Source: Streptomyces sp. NBC_01717 (lineage in GTDB: Bacteria; Actinomycetota; Actinomycetes; Streptomycetales; Streptomycetaceae). Taken from it: 64,000 nt of DNA. The stretch is from assembly GCF_036248255.1 (NCBI RefSeq), contig NZ_CP109178.1, forward strand, positions 6,510,001 through 6,574,000, read 5' to 3'. Position 1 is the first letter of the stretch. Each line of letters opens with the position of its first letter. Below the pieces are notes generated by a model. The model ran no database searches. It saw only the letters and a program-made list of their open reading frames with translations, and was not told where the DNA came from. Positions 1 through 7,722 of the stretch are shown piece by piece. The translations under genes and the position numbers were made by a program.

Positions 1-364
1 GTACGCCGTTGACCAGCGCCCCGGCGAGCAACACCGCCAGGACGGTGGGCAGCACGGTCACCGAACCGCTGATCGCGCGGCCGGTGACCACCCGGGACGG
101 GTCGAGCGGGGTGATCCGCAACTGCTGGAGCCAGCCGAGGGACTTGTCGGACGCGACGCCCGTACCGATGGACATGGCTGCGCCCAGTGCCCCGTACGCC
201 GCCATGCCGACCATGGACATGACCTTCCATTCGGCCGCGTCGTCGCCGCCGGCACCGATGTTGGTGAAGAGCAGATACATCAGCACCGGCATCCCGATCC
301 CGAAGATCATGAAGAATCCGTCGCGCAGGGTACGGCGGATCTCGAGCACGATGTAGGGAAACAT
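1..364 (-). CDS. ABC-2 type transporter permease, N-terminal part (runs off the left edge)
   Basis: About 120 residues of a membrane protein read leftwards out of the window. The start MFPYIVLEIRRTLRDGFFMI is typical of ABC-2 exporter permeases: a cytoplasmic helix ending in R-R-T, then the first membrane segment. A second hydrophobic stretch (VLPTVLAVLLAGALVNGV) reaches the window edge. Its ATG overlaps the stop of the upstream ATPase by one base (TGATG), so the two are translationally coupled. The role is export of a drug, lipid or similar hydrophobic substrate across the cytoplasmic membrane; the substrate cannot be told. Incomplete only because of the window edge. Confidence 0.85.
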   Translation of the reverse strand, partial: MFPYIVLEIRRTLRDGFFMIFGIGMPVLMYLLFTNIGAGGDDAAEWKVMSMVGMAAYGALGAAMSIGTGVASDKSLGWLQQLRITPLDPSRVVTGRAISGSVTVLPTVLAVLLAGALVNGV

Positions 365-1299
365 CAGACGGTCTCCTTCTCCGAGATGGTGGCTGGGGTG
401 GTCAGCGAGAGGAACGCGTCTTCGAGCGTGGGCCGGGAGACCTGGAGATCGCGGACCCGGCCGAGGCGGGCCAACTCGATCACCGTGGCGTCCGAGTCGT
501 CCGTACGCAGCAGGGCACGGTCCCCGCGGACCTCGACGGCGTTGACGCCGGGCAGCAGTTCCAGGCCCTCGGTCGGTCCTCCCGCCAGGTCGAAGGAGAC
601 GCGGCTGCCGCCGACCGACTCCTTGATCCGCTCGGCACTGCCGTCGGCCACGATCCGGCCGTGGTCGATGACGACGATCCGGTCGGCGTTCTCGTCGGCC
701 TCCTCCAGATAGTGGGTGGAGAAGAGGACCGTGTTGCCGCGCCGGGCGTAGGCCCGCATGGCGTCCCAGAACGCCCGCCGGGCCTCGACGTCCAGGGCGG
801 CGGTCGGCTCGTCCAGGACGATCAGTTCCGGGTTGCCGGCCAGCGCGACGGCGAACCGGACGCGCTGGACCTGCCCGCCGGAGAGCTTGTCGACGCGCCG
901 GTCGGCGTACGCGCTGACGCCCGCCAGGGCGAGCGATTCGGGGACCGGCATCGGGCTCGGGTAGGTGGAGGCGACGAAGGCGATCAGTTCGCGGACCGTC
1001 ACCCGGGGGATGGGCTGCCCGTCCTGGAGCATGGCGCCGACCCGGCCGGCCCGTACCGCCTGCTCGGGGGTCCGGCCGAGCAGCTGCACGCCACCGGAGT
1101 CCGGCTCGTCGAGTCCGAGCAGAAGGCTGATGGTGGTGGACTTGCCCGCACCGTTGCGGCCGAGCAGGGCGACGGTCTCGCCGCGTTCGACGGTCAGGTC
1201 GATCCCGTCGACGGCGCGTACGGTCTGTGCCGCCCGGCCGAAGGTCTTGACTGCCCCGGTGAAGATCACCGCGGGCCCGCTCCCCGTTGTCTTTTCCAT
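364..1299 (-). CDS. ABC transporter ATP-binding protein (DrrA/CcmA-like exporter ATPase)
   Basis: A 311-aa ATPase that powers the adjacent ABC-2 permease. Visible motifs are Walker A GRNGAGKST (about residue 48), the Q-loop, the signature LSGGQVQRV (about 138) and Walker B LIVLDEPTAALD followed by the H-loop FSTHYLEEAD. The length and the C-terminal beta-rich tail ending in SRPTLEDAFLSLT are typical of drug- or antibiotic-export ATPases of the DrrA type. It is the first gene of a leftward operon. A 7-2-7 inverted repeat 60 bp upstream may be its operator. Such pairs are often followed by a DesK-type kinase and a LuxR-type response regulator; that part would lie outside the window. Confidence 0.93.
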   Translation of the reverse strand: MEKTTGSGPAVIFTGAVKTFGRAAQTVRAVDGIDLTVERGETVALLGRNGAGKSTTISLLLGLDEPDSGGVQLLGRTPEQAVRAGRVGAMLQDGQPIPRVTVRELIAFVASTYPSPMPVPESLALAGVSAYADRRVDKLSGGQVQRVRFAVALAGNPELIVLDEPTAALDVEARRAFWDAMRAYARRGNTVLFSTHYLEEADENADRIVVIDHGRIVADGSAERIKESVGGSRVSFDLAGGPTEGLELLPGVNAVEVRGDRALLRTDDSDATVIELARLGRVRDLQVSRPTLEDAFLSLTTPATISEKETV

Positions 1300-1358
1300 G
1301 ACCCCGACGTTACGGAGTCGGGTGGCAGTCCCGGCAGAGGCGCATGTACGAACTCCGG

Positions 1359-1374
1359 GATGACAAATGTCATC
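1359..1374. promoter_or_regulatory. Inverted repeat GATGACA-AA-TGTCATC, candidate operator of the ABC operon
   Basis: A perfect 7-bp inverted repeat with a 2-bp centre lies 60 bp upstream of the ABC ATPase start, in the region shared with the divergent hydratase operon. ATGACA-N2-TGTCAT dyads resemble sites of NarL/DesR-type response regulators that control ABC exporters. The assignment is inferred from shape and position only. Confidence 0.5.
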
Positions 1375-1429
1375 GCCGGCCCGTCGTCATGCGTTGCCCG
1401 GTACGGCTTCTGACGGAATGTCAGCAGTC

Positions 1430-1458
1430 TTCACAACTGCTGGGAGCTGCGTTATACA
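1430..1458 (+). promoter_or_regulatory. Sigma-70 (HrdB)-type promoter of the hydratase operon
   Basis: TTCACA at 1430-1435 and TATACA at 1453-1458 are separated by 17 bp, close to the vegetative consensus. The predicted start is near 1465, just before the operator at 1472-1487. It leaves a leader of about 118 nt ahead of the hydratase gene. Confidence 0.65.
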
Positions 1459-1471
1459 TAGGGCCAACCGG

Positions 1472-1487
1472 CTAGAACGCGTTCTAG
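1472..1487. promoter_or_regulatory. KstR-type operator, 16-bp perfect palindrome
   Basis: CTAGAACGCGTTCTAG is a perfect 16-bp palindrome. Its core TAGAACGCGTTCTA fits the KstR consensus TnnAACnnGTTnnA of actinobacterial sterol regulons. A second, overlapping palindrome GTTCTAGAAC occupies 1481-1490. The site sits just downstream of the predicted -10 box, where a bound TetR-family repressor would block transcription. The downstream genes resemble KstR targets, which supports the reading. Another TetR-family repressor with a similar site is possible. Confidence 0.65.
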
Positions 1488-1582
1488 AACGAGCGCGCCG
1501 GCCGGCCCCGCACGACCTCGGTGCGGCCGACGGTGCGGACGGCCGTGCCGAGGTCTTCCCACCATCAAGGAGCAGCTTTCCC

Positions 1583-2437
1583 ATGCCCATTGATGCCGCA
1601 AAGGCGGTCGCCGCCGAACCCCGGACCGCCGAGATCTCCTGGGACCACAAGGACGTCCAGCTCTACCACCTGGGACTCGGTGCGGGCGCCCCCGCCACCG
1701 ACCCCGCCGAACTTCGCTACACCCTCGAATCCCGGCTCCATGTCCTGCCCAGCTTCGCCACCGTCGCGGGTGCGGGCACAGGCGTCGTCGGCGGGCTGTC
1801 CTCGCCCGGGATCGACGTCGACCTGGCCGCCGTGCTCCACGGCGGCCAGGCCGTAAGGGTGCACCGGCCGATCCCGGCCGAGGGCAGGGCCGTCCAGACG
1901 TCGAAGGTCGCGGCGGTGTACGACAAGGGCAAGGCGGCCGTCCTCGTCCTGCGCACCGAGGCTGCCGATGACGAGGGCCCTCTGTGGACCAACGACGCCG
2001 AGATCTTCGTCCGCGGCGAGGGAGGCTTCGGCGGCGAACGCGGGCCGTCCGGGCGGCGCGCCGACATGGCCGCTGTCCCGAACCACACGGTCGAACGGCC
2101 GGTCCGTGAGGACCAGGCGCTCCTCTACCGGCTCTCCGGGGACCGGAACCCGCTGCACGCCGACCCCGAGTTCGCCCGGAAGGCCGGCTTCGACCGGCCC
2201 ATCCTGCACGGGCTGTGCACCTACGGCATGACGCTCAAGGCCGTGGCCGACACGCTGCTCGGCGGTGATGTGGCCCGCATCCGCTCGTACCGCACCCGAT
2301 TCGCCGGGGTGGTCTTCCCCGGCGAGACCCTCCGCATCCGGATGTGGACCGGGGACGGCCGCGTCCGGGTCGTCGTTACCGCCGTCGAGCGGGACGAGGC
2401 ACCGGTCCTGGCCGACACGCTCGTCGAACACTCCTGA
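1583..2437 (+). CDS. MaoC-family 2-enoyl-CoA hydratase (Hsd4B-like)
   Basis: A 284-aa double hot-dog hydratase that adds water to trans-2-enoyl-CoA to give (3R)-hydroxyacyl-CoA. The hydratase-2 motif is clear near residue 195: YRLSGDRNPLHADPEFA, then GFDRPILHGLCTYG, with the catalytic Asp and His. The length and two-domain layout match the hydratase of mycobacterial sterol side-chain oxidation (Hsd4B) and the C-terminal part of peroxisomal MFE-2. The ATG at 1583 is chosen because AAGGAG lies about 10 nt before it; earlier in-frame starts precede the predicted transcription start. It heads a three-gene operon with the alcohol dehydrogenase and the SDR, under the KstR-like site. Confidence 0.9.
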   Translation: MPIDAAKAVAAEPRTAEISWDHKDVQLYHLGLGAGAPATDPAELRYTLESRLHVLPSFATVAGAGTGVVGGLSSPGIDVDLAAVLHGGQAVRVHRPIPAEGRAVQTSKVAAVYDKGKAAVLVLRTEAADDEGPLWTNDAEIFVRGEGGFGGERGPSGRRADMAAVPNHTVERPVREDQALLYRLSGDRNPLHADPEFARKAGFDRPILHGLCTYGMTLKAVADTLLGGDVARIRSYRTRFAGVVFPGETLRIRMWTGDGRVRVVVTAVERDEAPVLADTLVEHS

Positions 2438-2483
2438 ATCGCCCAAGGACCGACACACGCCACGACGTGAGGGGAGCCGCACC

Positions 2484-3560
2484 ATGCGCGCAGCCGTACT
2501 GCACGAGATAGGTCAGGACAAACTGGAAGTCCTCGACGACGTCGAGGCGGTGGGCTTCGGCCCCGGCAAGGTCAAGCTCCGAGTCCGGGCCACCGGACTG
2601 TGCCACTCCGACGTCTCGGCGATGAGCGGCGTGCTGCCGCAGCCCGCGCCCTTCATCCCCGGCCACGAAGGGGCCGGCGAGGTCATCGACATCGGCGACG
2701 GTGTGACCGGGCTGAGCGCGGGGGACCGGGTGCTGGTCTGCTGGCTGCCCGCCTGCGGGACATGTCCCGCCTGCAGGCGCGGCCAGACGCAGCTCTGTCT
2801 GGCCGGCTTCATGAATGCGGGTACGCCCAACTTCAAGCGCCCCGGCGGCGATGTCTTCGGCTTCGCCGGGACCGGCACCTTCACCGAGGAGGTCGTCGTC
2901 GACGCGGGCTGCGCGGTGCCGATCCCTGACGACGTGCCCTTCGAGATCGCCGCGCTGATCGGCTGCGGAGTCACCACCGGACTCGGCGCCGCGATCAACA
3001 CGGCGCAGGTGGAGGCCGGTTCGTCGGTGGCCGTGATCGGCTGCGGCGGTGTCGGCATCTCCACCATCCAGGGCGCCAGGGTGCAGGGCGCCGCCCAGAT
3101 CGTCGCGGTCGACCCGGTCGCGTCCCGGCGCGAGGCGGCTCTGCGGTTCGGTGCGACCGAGGCGGTCGCACCGGACGGACTCGCCGACGCCAAGCAGCGG
3201 ATCACCGCCGGTGAGGGTTTCGACTACGTCTTCGAGGTCGTCGGCAAGTCGGTCACGGCCCGCACGGCGTACGAGAACACCCGGCGCGGCGGCACACTCT
3301 GCATCGTCGGCGCGGGTGCGATGGACGACAACTTCCAGGTCAACATGTTCGAGTTGTTCTTCGACGAGAAGCGGATCCTGCCCTCCATGTACGGCGGAGG
3401 GGACGTGCTCCGGTCGTACGAACGGGCCATCGCACTCTGGCGTGCGGGCCGGATCGACCTCGAATCGATGATCACCCACCGGGTGCAGCTCGCCGAGATC
3501 AATGACGCCCTCGACCAGATGAGGACCGGCGAGGCGCTGCGTACCTGCATCGAACTCTGA
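2484..3560 (+). CDS. Zinc-dependent alcohol dehydrogenase, class III-like
   Basis: A 358-aa medium-chain dehydrogenase that oxidises an alcohol with NAD(P). It shows the catalytic-zinc residues C-H near GLCHSDVSAM, GHEGAGEVIDIGDGV, the structural-zinc cluster CGTCPACRRGQTQLC and the nucleotide fold VAVIGCGGVGISTIQG. It most resembles the AdhD / NDMA-dependent branch of actinobacteria. It lies 46 bp after the hydratase with a GAGGGGAG ribosome site. Operon position suggests it oxidises an alcohol intermediate of the same acyl or sterol pathway; the substrate is inferred. Confidence 0.9.
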   Translation: MRAAVLHEIGQDKLEVLDDVEAVGFGPGKVKLRVRATGLCHSDVSAMSGVLPQPAPFIPGHEGAGEVIDIGDGVTGLSAGDRVLVCWLPACGTCPACRRGQTQLCLAGFMNAGTPNFKRPGGDVFGFAGTGTFTEEVVVDAGCAVPIPDDVPFEIAALIGCGVTTGLGAAINTAQVEAGSSVAVIGCGGVGISTIQGARVQGAAQIVAVDPVASRREAALRFGATEAVAPDGLADAKQRITAGEGFDYVFEVVGKSVTARTAYENTRRGGTLCIVGAGAMDDNFQVNMFELFFDEKRILPSMYGGGDVLRSYERAIALWRAGRIDLESMITHRVQLAEINDALDQMRTGEALRTCIEL

Positions 3561-3571
3561 CTGTCAGTCAG
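3557..3571. repeat. Inverted repeat CTGACTG-T-CAGTCAG between dehydrogenase and SDR genes
   Basis: Perfect 7-bp arms around a single T start inside the dehydrogenase stop codon and end 32 bp before the SDR start. TGAC-N5-GTCA dyads are common TetR operators, so an internal regulatory site is possible. A small mRNA hairpin is the alternative. Confidence 0.4.
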
Positions 3572-3603
3572 TCACCGTGCCCCGAGAGGACTCCGAGGTT
3601 CCG

Positions 3604-4551
3604 ATGTCACAAACCCTTCCCCTGGACGGGCTGTCCGCGGTCGTCACCGGCGCGGGCCGTGGGCTCGGGCGCGCCGAGGCGCTGGAACTGGCCCGGCTCG
3701 GCGCGTCCGTCGTCGTCAACGACTACGGGCAGCCGGGCCGCGACGGCTCCGGTGAGGCGTCCGCGGCACCCGCCGAGGAGGTCGCCGAGGAGATCCGCGC
3801 GGCCGGCGGCCGCGCGGTCGCCCACCTCGGCGACGTCTCCGACCACGAGCAGGCCCGCGCCCTGGTCGAACTGGCCGTCAGCGCGTACGGCAAGCTCGAC
3901 ATCCTGGTCAACAACGCGGGGATCCTGCGCGACCGGATGGTCTTCTCGATGACCGAGGACGAGTGGGACTCCGTCATCCGGGTCCACCTCAAGGGCCACT
4001 TCAACACCACCCACTTCGCCGCGTCCCACTGGCGCGCCCGATCCAAGGAGTCCGGCTCCCCGGTCTACGGCCGGATCGTCAACACCTCGTCCGAGGCGTT
4101 CCTCGCGGGCTCGGCGGGTCAGCCGAACTACGCGGCGGCCAAGGGCGGCATCGTCGGGCTCACCACCTCCACCGCCCTGGCCCTCGCCAAGTACGGCGTC
4201 ACGGCCAACGCGATCTGCCCACGGGCCCGCACTCGCATGACGGAGGACGTCTTCGCGGGCTTCGAGAAACCGACGGACGGCCGGCTCGATGCGCTGGCCC
4301 CCGAGCATGTCTCCCCCCTGGTCGGCTATCTGGCCTCGCCGGCGGCCGCCAAGGTCAACGGACAGCTGCTCGTGGCGCACGGCGGGATGGTCGCGATCGT
4401 GGAACGCCCCAGGGTGGCGGCGAAGTTCGACTCGTCCAAGGAGACCTTCTCGTTCGACGAGCTGGACGAGCTGATCTCCCCGTACTACGAGGACCGCCCG
4501 GCGAACGAGACGTTCGCGGCGGCGGAGGTGCTGGGACTCAAGCGGGACTGA
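3604..4551 (+). CDS. SDR-family 3-hydroxyacyl-CoA dehydrogenase (Hsd4A / MFE-2 type)
   Basis: A 315-aa short-chain dehydrogenase of the long MFE-2/Hsd4A class. It has the cofactor motif TGAGRGLGRAEALELA, NNAG near residue 100, and the catalytic Ser with YAAAKGG. The insertion after VVNDYG (GQPGRDGSGEASAAP) is characteristic of this class. It would oxidise the (3R)-hydroxyacyl-CoA made by the hydratase two genes upstream. The start at 3604 has GAGGT 5 nt before it; the ATG-like start at 3577 has no site. Third gene of the KstR-like operon, followed by a strong terminator. Confidence 0.9.
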   Translation: MSQTLPLDGLSAVVTGAGRGLGRAEALELARLGASVVVNDYGQPGRDGSGEASAAPAEEVAEEIRAAGGRAVAHLGDVSDHEQARALVELAVSAYGKLDILVNNAGILRDRMVFSMTEDEWDSVIRVHLKGHFNTTHFAASHWRARSKESGSPVYGRIVNTSSEAFLAGSAGQPNYAAAKGGIVGLTTSTALALAKYGVTANAICPRARTRMTEDVFAGFEKPTDGRLDALAPEHVSPLVGYLASPAAAKVNGQLLVAHGGMVAIVERPRVAAKFDSSKETFSFDELDELISPYYEDRPANETFAAAEVLGLKRD

Positions 4552-4572
4552 CGCTTCCGGGCCAGCGCACGA

Positions 4573-4616
4573 GGAAGGGCCTCCGCAGCACATGAGGGTG
4601 CTGTGGAGGCCCTTCC
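4573..4616. terminator. Strong bidirectional hairpin terminator
   Basis: A 19-bp stem with one mismatch (GGAAGGGCCTCCGCAGCAC against its complement) and a 6-nt loop sits between the convergent SDR gene and the leftward 57-aa ORF. It can end transcription from both sides. Confidence 0.85.
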
Positions 4617-4639
4617 TTCCCTCGTCGTTTTCGATGCGG

Positions 4640-4813
4640 TCAGGCCGCCCTGCGGCCCCCCTCGGAGGGGCGCCGGTGGCGACCGTGCGGCTGCGCGTCG
4701 GTGCTGTCCATCGACACACCGCCTCGGTGCTTTCCGGAGCCGCCGGCTTCGGCCCGTTCGGCGTCCGCCCCCGGCGGGCGCGTCTGGGTCGTGTCGGTTC
4801 GGGCTTCAGACAT
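4640..4813 (-). CDS. Small hydrophilic 57-aa protein
   Basis: The ORF starts MSEARTDTTQTRPPGADAER and carries two basic His-Arg motifs, SGKHRGG and PHGRHRRPSEG, near the C terminus. GGGGTGA lies 8 nt before the ATG, a good ribosome site. It begins 124 bp after the stop of the leftward 460-aa gene and may be its co-transcribed partner. No membrane segment, signal or cysteine is present. I do not recognise a function. The charged, Pro-rich composition could suit a disordered nucleic-acid or protein binder. The site and codon use support it as real, but short ORFs in GC-rich DNA are risky. Confidence 0.5.
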   Translation of the reverse strand: MSEARTDTTQTRPPGADAERAEAGGSGKHRGGVSMDSTDAQPHGRHRRPSEGGRRAA

Positions 4814-4937
4814 GTGGGAAGTCACCCCGTTGTGATCGCTTACGTGTGTGTCACCGGGACCATCGCGCCACCGCCACCCGAAGCGGTCACCGTCGGCAAC
4901 CGCGCCGATTTGCTGTGTAGCCCCCAGGCCCGGAATC

Positions 4938-6320
4938 TTAACCAGGAGCCGTACGCCCCACGAGAGGCGCCTGCCCCAGTGGAACCGGCTTGCACACTGC
5001 AGGAGGCGTGGCAGCCGCGGACGGTTGCATACCGCTTTCCGTGGCCGCCGCCCATGCCGGCCCGACGCCGCGTTCCTCGTCCACCGGTGCCTCCACCAGG
5101 GCCACCCCGCACGGCACGTCCCCGTTCGCGTACGGAAGCTTGAGCACACCGTCCCTGGTCCACAGCCCGGACCCGGCCAGCCACCCTTCGGGAGCGGCGA
5201 GTTGATGCAGCCGGCGTCCCGTCGGCCGCCACACCCCGACCCAGCTGCCGGCCGCACCGTCGATCCGCAGCGCCACCGCACAGCTCTCCGGCATCAGCAT
5301 CTGCCCCGGCTGCACGGCGAACGGCGTCACCGCCACATCCGCCGGACGCAGGCACTCGGGGAAGCGCACCGGCAGACAGCTGCCGAGCACCCCCCACCCG
5401 AGCCGGTCGTGGCCCGGCGCGTCGGAGCGGATCAGCAGCAGCCCGCTGTCCGCATCGGCGAGCAGCAGCCGGTCGTTGCTGTCCGGCGCGATCTGCAGCA
5501 GCGGCGTCACCTCGCCGCCCCGTCCCAGGTCCACGGCGACCGCCTTCACCGGACCGCCGCCCACGGGCTCCCGGTCCAGAGCAAGCAGCCGCCCGGCCCG
5601 GTCCAGCCAGACCCCGCCGGAACACCGCCCCGGCACGTCCGCGACATGAACCGGTCCGAACGCGCCGCCCGCCACCAGCCAGACGGCGGTGGAATGTTCC
5701 CCGACCGAAAGGGCGTACGCACTCGCACCGTCCGGCGAGGGCGGCAGCAGAGTCAGGCGCGCGCCGTCCGCGCACTCGAGGGCGCCGAGCGGCAGTTCGC
5801 CGGTGCCGGGTCCGGTCGGATAGAGCAGCGAGAAGGTGTGACGGTCCGCCACCTGGCGCCGGATCAGTACGCGACCGTCGGCGAGCGGCAGCACATCGGA
5901 GTCGAGCTCCTCCGGCTGGCCGAGCGGAAGCGGCACGGCGTACGGCTCATGCCCGTCGAGCGTCCAGCGCTCGGGGAACCAGGCCGCGGCGTCCACCGCT
6001 CCGGAGAGCGTGAGCCGTGCGGCGTACGAACCGTCGGCGGCGATGGTGAACGCGGCCGCGCCTGTGGTGGCCCTGACGCCACCACCCGGCTCACCGGACT
6101 CATCAGGCACGAGCGGATCAACGACCCCGTGGGACTTCGCCGGTTCGTACGGCACCCAGACGCCCTCCGGCCCCCGGGCTGCCTCCGGCCTCTCGGGTTC
6201 CTCCGGCTCCTCCCGGCCCCCGGGTCCTTCCGCTTCTCCCGCTTTTCCCGCTTCTCCCGGCACGGGGTTCACCGTCGCGGCGGCCCCGGTGGTGTCACCT
6301 TCGATGGCACAGGCAGTCAT
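4938..6320 (-). CDS. Conserved hypothetical protein, probable beta-propeller fold
   Basis: A 460-aa protein not assigned to a named family. The first 65 residues are low-complexity Pro/Glu/Gly; the rest is a series of short beta-like units (ADGRVLIRR, LLLADADSGLLLIRSD, LDRAGRLLALDRE) suggesting a WD40-like or YVTN-like propeller. There is no signal peptide or membrane segment. The ATG at 6320 is preceded by GGAGGTGA at ideal spacing, which fixes the start. It diverges from the siderophore-binding lipoprotein, and the shared region holds an iron box, so iron control is possible but the box is nearer the other gene. Confidence 0.75.
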   Translation of the reverse strand: MTACAIEGDTTGAAATVNPVPGEAGKAGEAEGPGGREEPEEPERPEAARGPEGVWVPYEPAKSHGVVDPLVPDESGEPGGGVRATTGAAAFTIAADGSYAARLTLSGAVDAAAWFPERWTLDGHEPYAVPLPLGQPEELDSDVLPLADGRVLIRRQVADRHTFSLLYPTGPGTGELPLGALECADGARLTLLPPSPDGASAYALSVGEHSTAVWLVAGGAFGPVHVADVPGRCSGGVWLDRAGRLLALDREPVGGGPVKAVAVDLGRGGEVTPLLQIAPDSNDRLLLADADSGLLLIRSDAPGHDRLGWGVLGSCLPVRFPECLRPADVAVTPFAVQPGQMLMPESCAVALRIDGAAGSWVGVWRPTGRRLHQLAAPEGWLAGSGLWTRDGVLKLPYANGDVPCGVALVEAPVDEERGVGPAWAAATESGMQPSAAATPPAVCKPVPLGQAPLVGRTAPG

Positions 6321-6464
6321 GGACTCGTCACCTCCAGCAACCGAAGCTAGTTTTCGCACTTCCTGCCGAACAACACGAGAACCGTCACTTCACACATAAG
6401 GGTGGTGATGCCCGGATTCACCTGAGGGGGTGGGGGCGGTTGTGCTCCCCGTAAAGCCCGCAGC

Positions 6465-6483
6465 TAAGGTTAGGCATCCCTAA
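6465..6483. promoter_or_regulatory. Iron box (DmdR1/IdeR operator)
   Basis: TAAGGTTAGGCATCCCTAA agrees at 15 of 19 positions with the iron-box consensus TTAGGTTAGGCTAACCTAA. It lies about 50 bp upstream of the siderophore-binding lipoprotein gene, the expected place for repression by iron-loaded DmdR1. Confidence 0.85.
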
Positions 6484-6532
6484 GCGTTTCCTGTGGGGCC
6501 CTATTCCCTCAACTGGAGCAAGTGAGTACGTG

Positions 6533-7570
6533 ATGTCCATACGACGCCGCAGCACCGCCGCCGTCGGCCTGGCAGTGGCCGCCGCCCTCTCCCTCTCCGC
6601 CTGCGGCAGCGGGGCATCGGACGACTCGGCCGAGTCCGGGGCCGGCAGCGACAAGAAGGCAGCCGTCGCGACCGGCGGCAAGGACTTCGCCGACGCGGCC
6701 AAGAAGACGGCCGCGTACGGGACGGACGCCAAGGCGGGTCAGTTCCCCCGGACCCTCACGCACGCCATGGGCACGACCGAGCTCAAGTCCGCGCCGAAGC
6801 GCGTCGTCGTGCTGGACGTCGGCGAGTTCGACAACGTCGTCTCGCTGGGTGTGAAGCCGGTCGGCTACGCCCCTTCCGAAGGTGACGCGGCCATCCCCTC
6901 GTACCTGAAGAAGGACGCGGGCAACCCGAAGAACGTCGGCACGATCAACAACCTCAACCTCGAGGCGATCGCGGGCCTGAAGCCGGACCTGATCCTGGGC
7001 AGCCAGCTGCGCGCCGCCGACAAGTACGACCAGCTCTCCAAGATCGCGCCGACCGTGTTCTCCATCCGTCCGGGCTTCACCTGGAAGGAGAACTACCTCC
7101 TCAACGCCGCGGCGCTGGACAAGACCGCCAAGGCGAAGAGCGAGCTCGACGCGTACGAGAAGAAGGTCGCGAAGCTCGGCGAGGACATCGGCCCCGACAA
7201 GCCGACCATCTCGATGGTCCGCTACCTGCCGGACCGCATCCGCCTCTACGCGAAGGCGTCGTTCATCGGCACGATCCTTGAGGACGCAGGTCTGCCGCGG
7301 CCCAAGAACCAGCAGATCAACGACCTCGCCGCCGAGATCAGTCCGGAGAAGATCGACGAGGCGGACGCCGACTGGATCTTCACCGGCGTCTACGGCGACC
7401 CGAAGGCGACCAAGCGCGACACCGCCCAGTCCAACCCGCTGTGGAAGAACCTCAAGGCGGTCAAGGAGGGCCGGGCGAAGGACGTCCCGGACGAGACCTG
7501 GTACCTCGGCCTCGGTGTCACGGCGGCGAACCTGGTCCTCGACGACCTGCGCGCGGACCTCGTCAAGTAG
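6533..7570 (+). CDS. Iron-siderophore ABC transporter substrate-binding lipoprotein
   Basis: A 345-aa lipoprotein with a classic signal (MSIRRRSTAAVGLAVAAAL, lipobox L-S-A-C) and a class III periplasmic-binding fold of the FepB/FhuD type: APKRVVVLDVGEFDNVVSLG, then LKPDLILGSQ, a long helix, and WIFTGVYGD. It should capture a ferric siderophore outside the membrane and hand it to a permease. No permease or ATPase gene is adjacent, so it is an orphan receptor using a transporter encoded elsewhere. A GTG directly precedes the ATG at 6533 and is an alternative start. The iron box upstream predicts induction by iron starvation. Confidence 0.9.
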   Translation: MSIRRRSTAAVGLAVAAALSLSACGSGASDDSAESGAGSDKKAAVATGGKDFADAAKKTAAYGTDAKAGQFPRTLTHAMGTTELKSAPKRVVVLDVGEFDNVVSLGVKPVGYAPSEGDAAIPSYLKKDAGNPKNVGTINNLNLEAIAGLKPDLILGSQLRAADKYDQLSKIAPTVFSIRPGFTWKENYLLNAAALDKTAKAKSELDAYEKKVAKLGEDIGPDKPTISMVRYLPDRIRLYAKASFIGTILEDAGLPRPKNQQINDLAAEISPEKIDEADADWIFTGVYGDPKATKRDTAQSNPLWKNLKAVKEGRAKDVPDETWYLGLGVTAANLVLDDLRADLVK

Positions 7571-7585
7571 CGGACCGGATCAGCA

Positions 7586-7614
7586 GGGCCCGGGCCGGAC
7601 AACGGCCCGGGCCG
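7586..7614. terminator. Hairpin terminator after the siderophore-binding gene
   Basis: A perfect 10-bp stem GGCCCGGGCC (7587-7596 with 7604-7613) and a 7-nt loop begin 16 bp after the stop codon. Confidence 0.8.
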
Positions 7615-7722
7615 AACTGCGTGTAAGGATCCGTGACCGGCTGTCGCCGGTTGTCCAGTGAGTCCTCACAGGTCATCGCAGTCATGGGCGGCGGGGCACG
7701 GACGGAAGGTAGCCTTTCCTCC

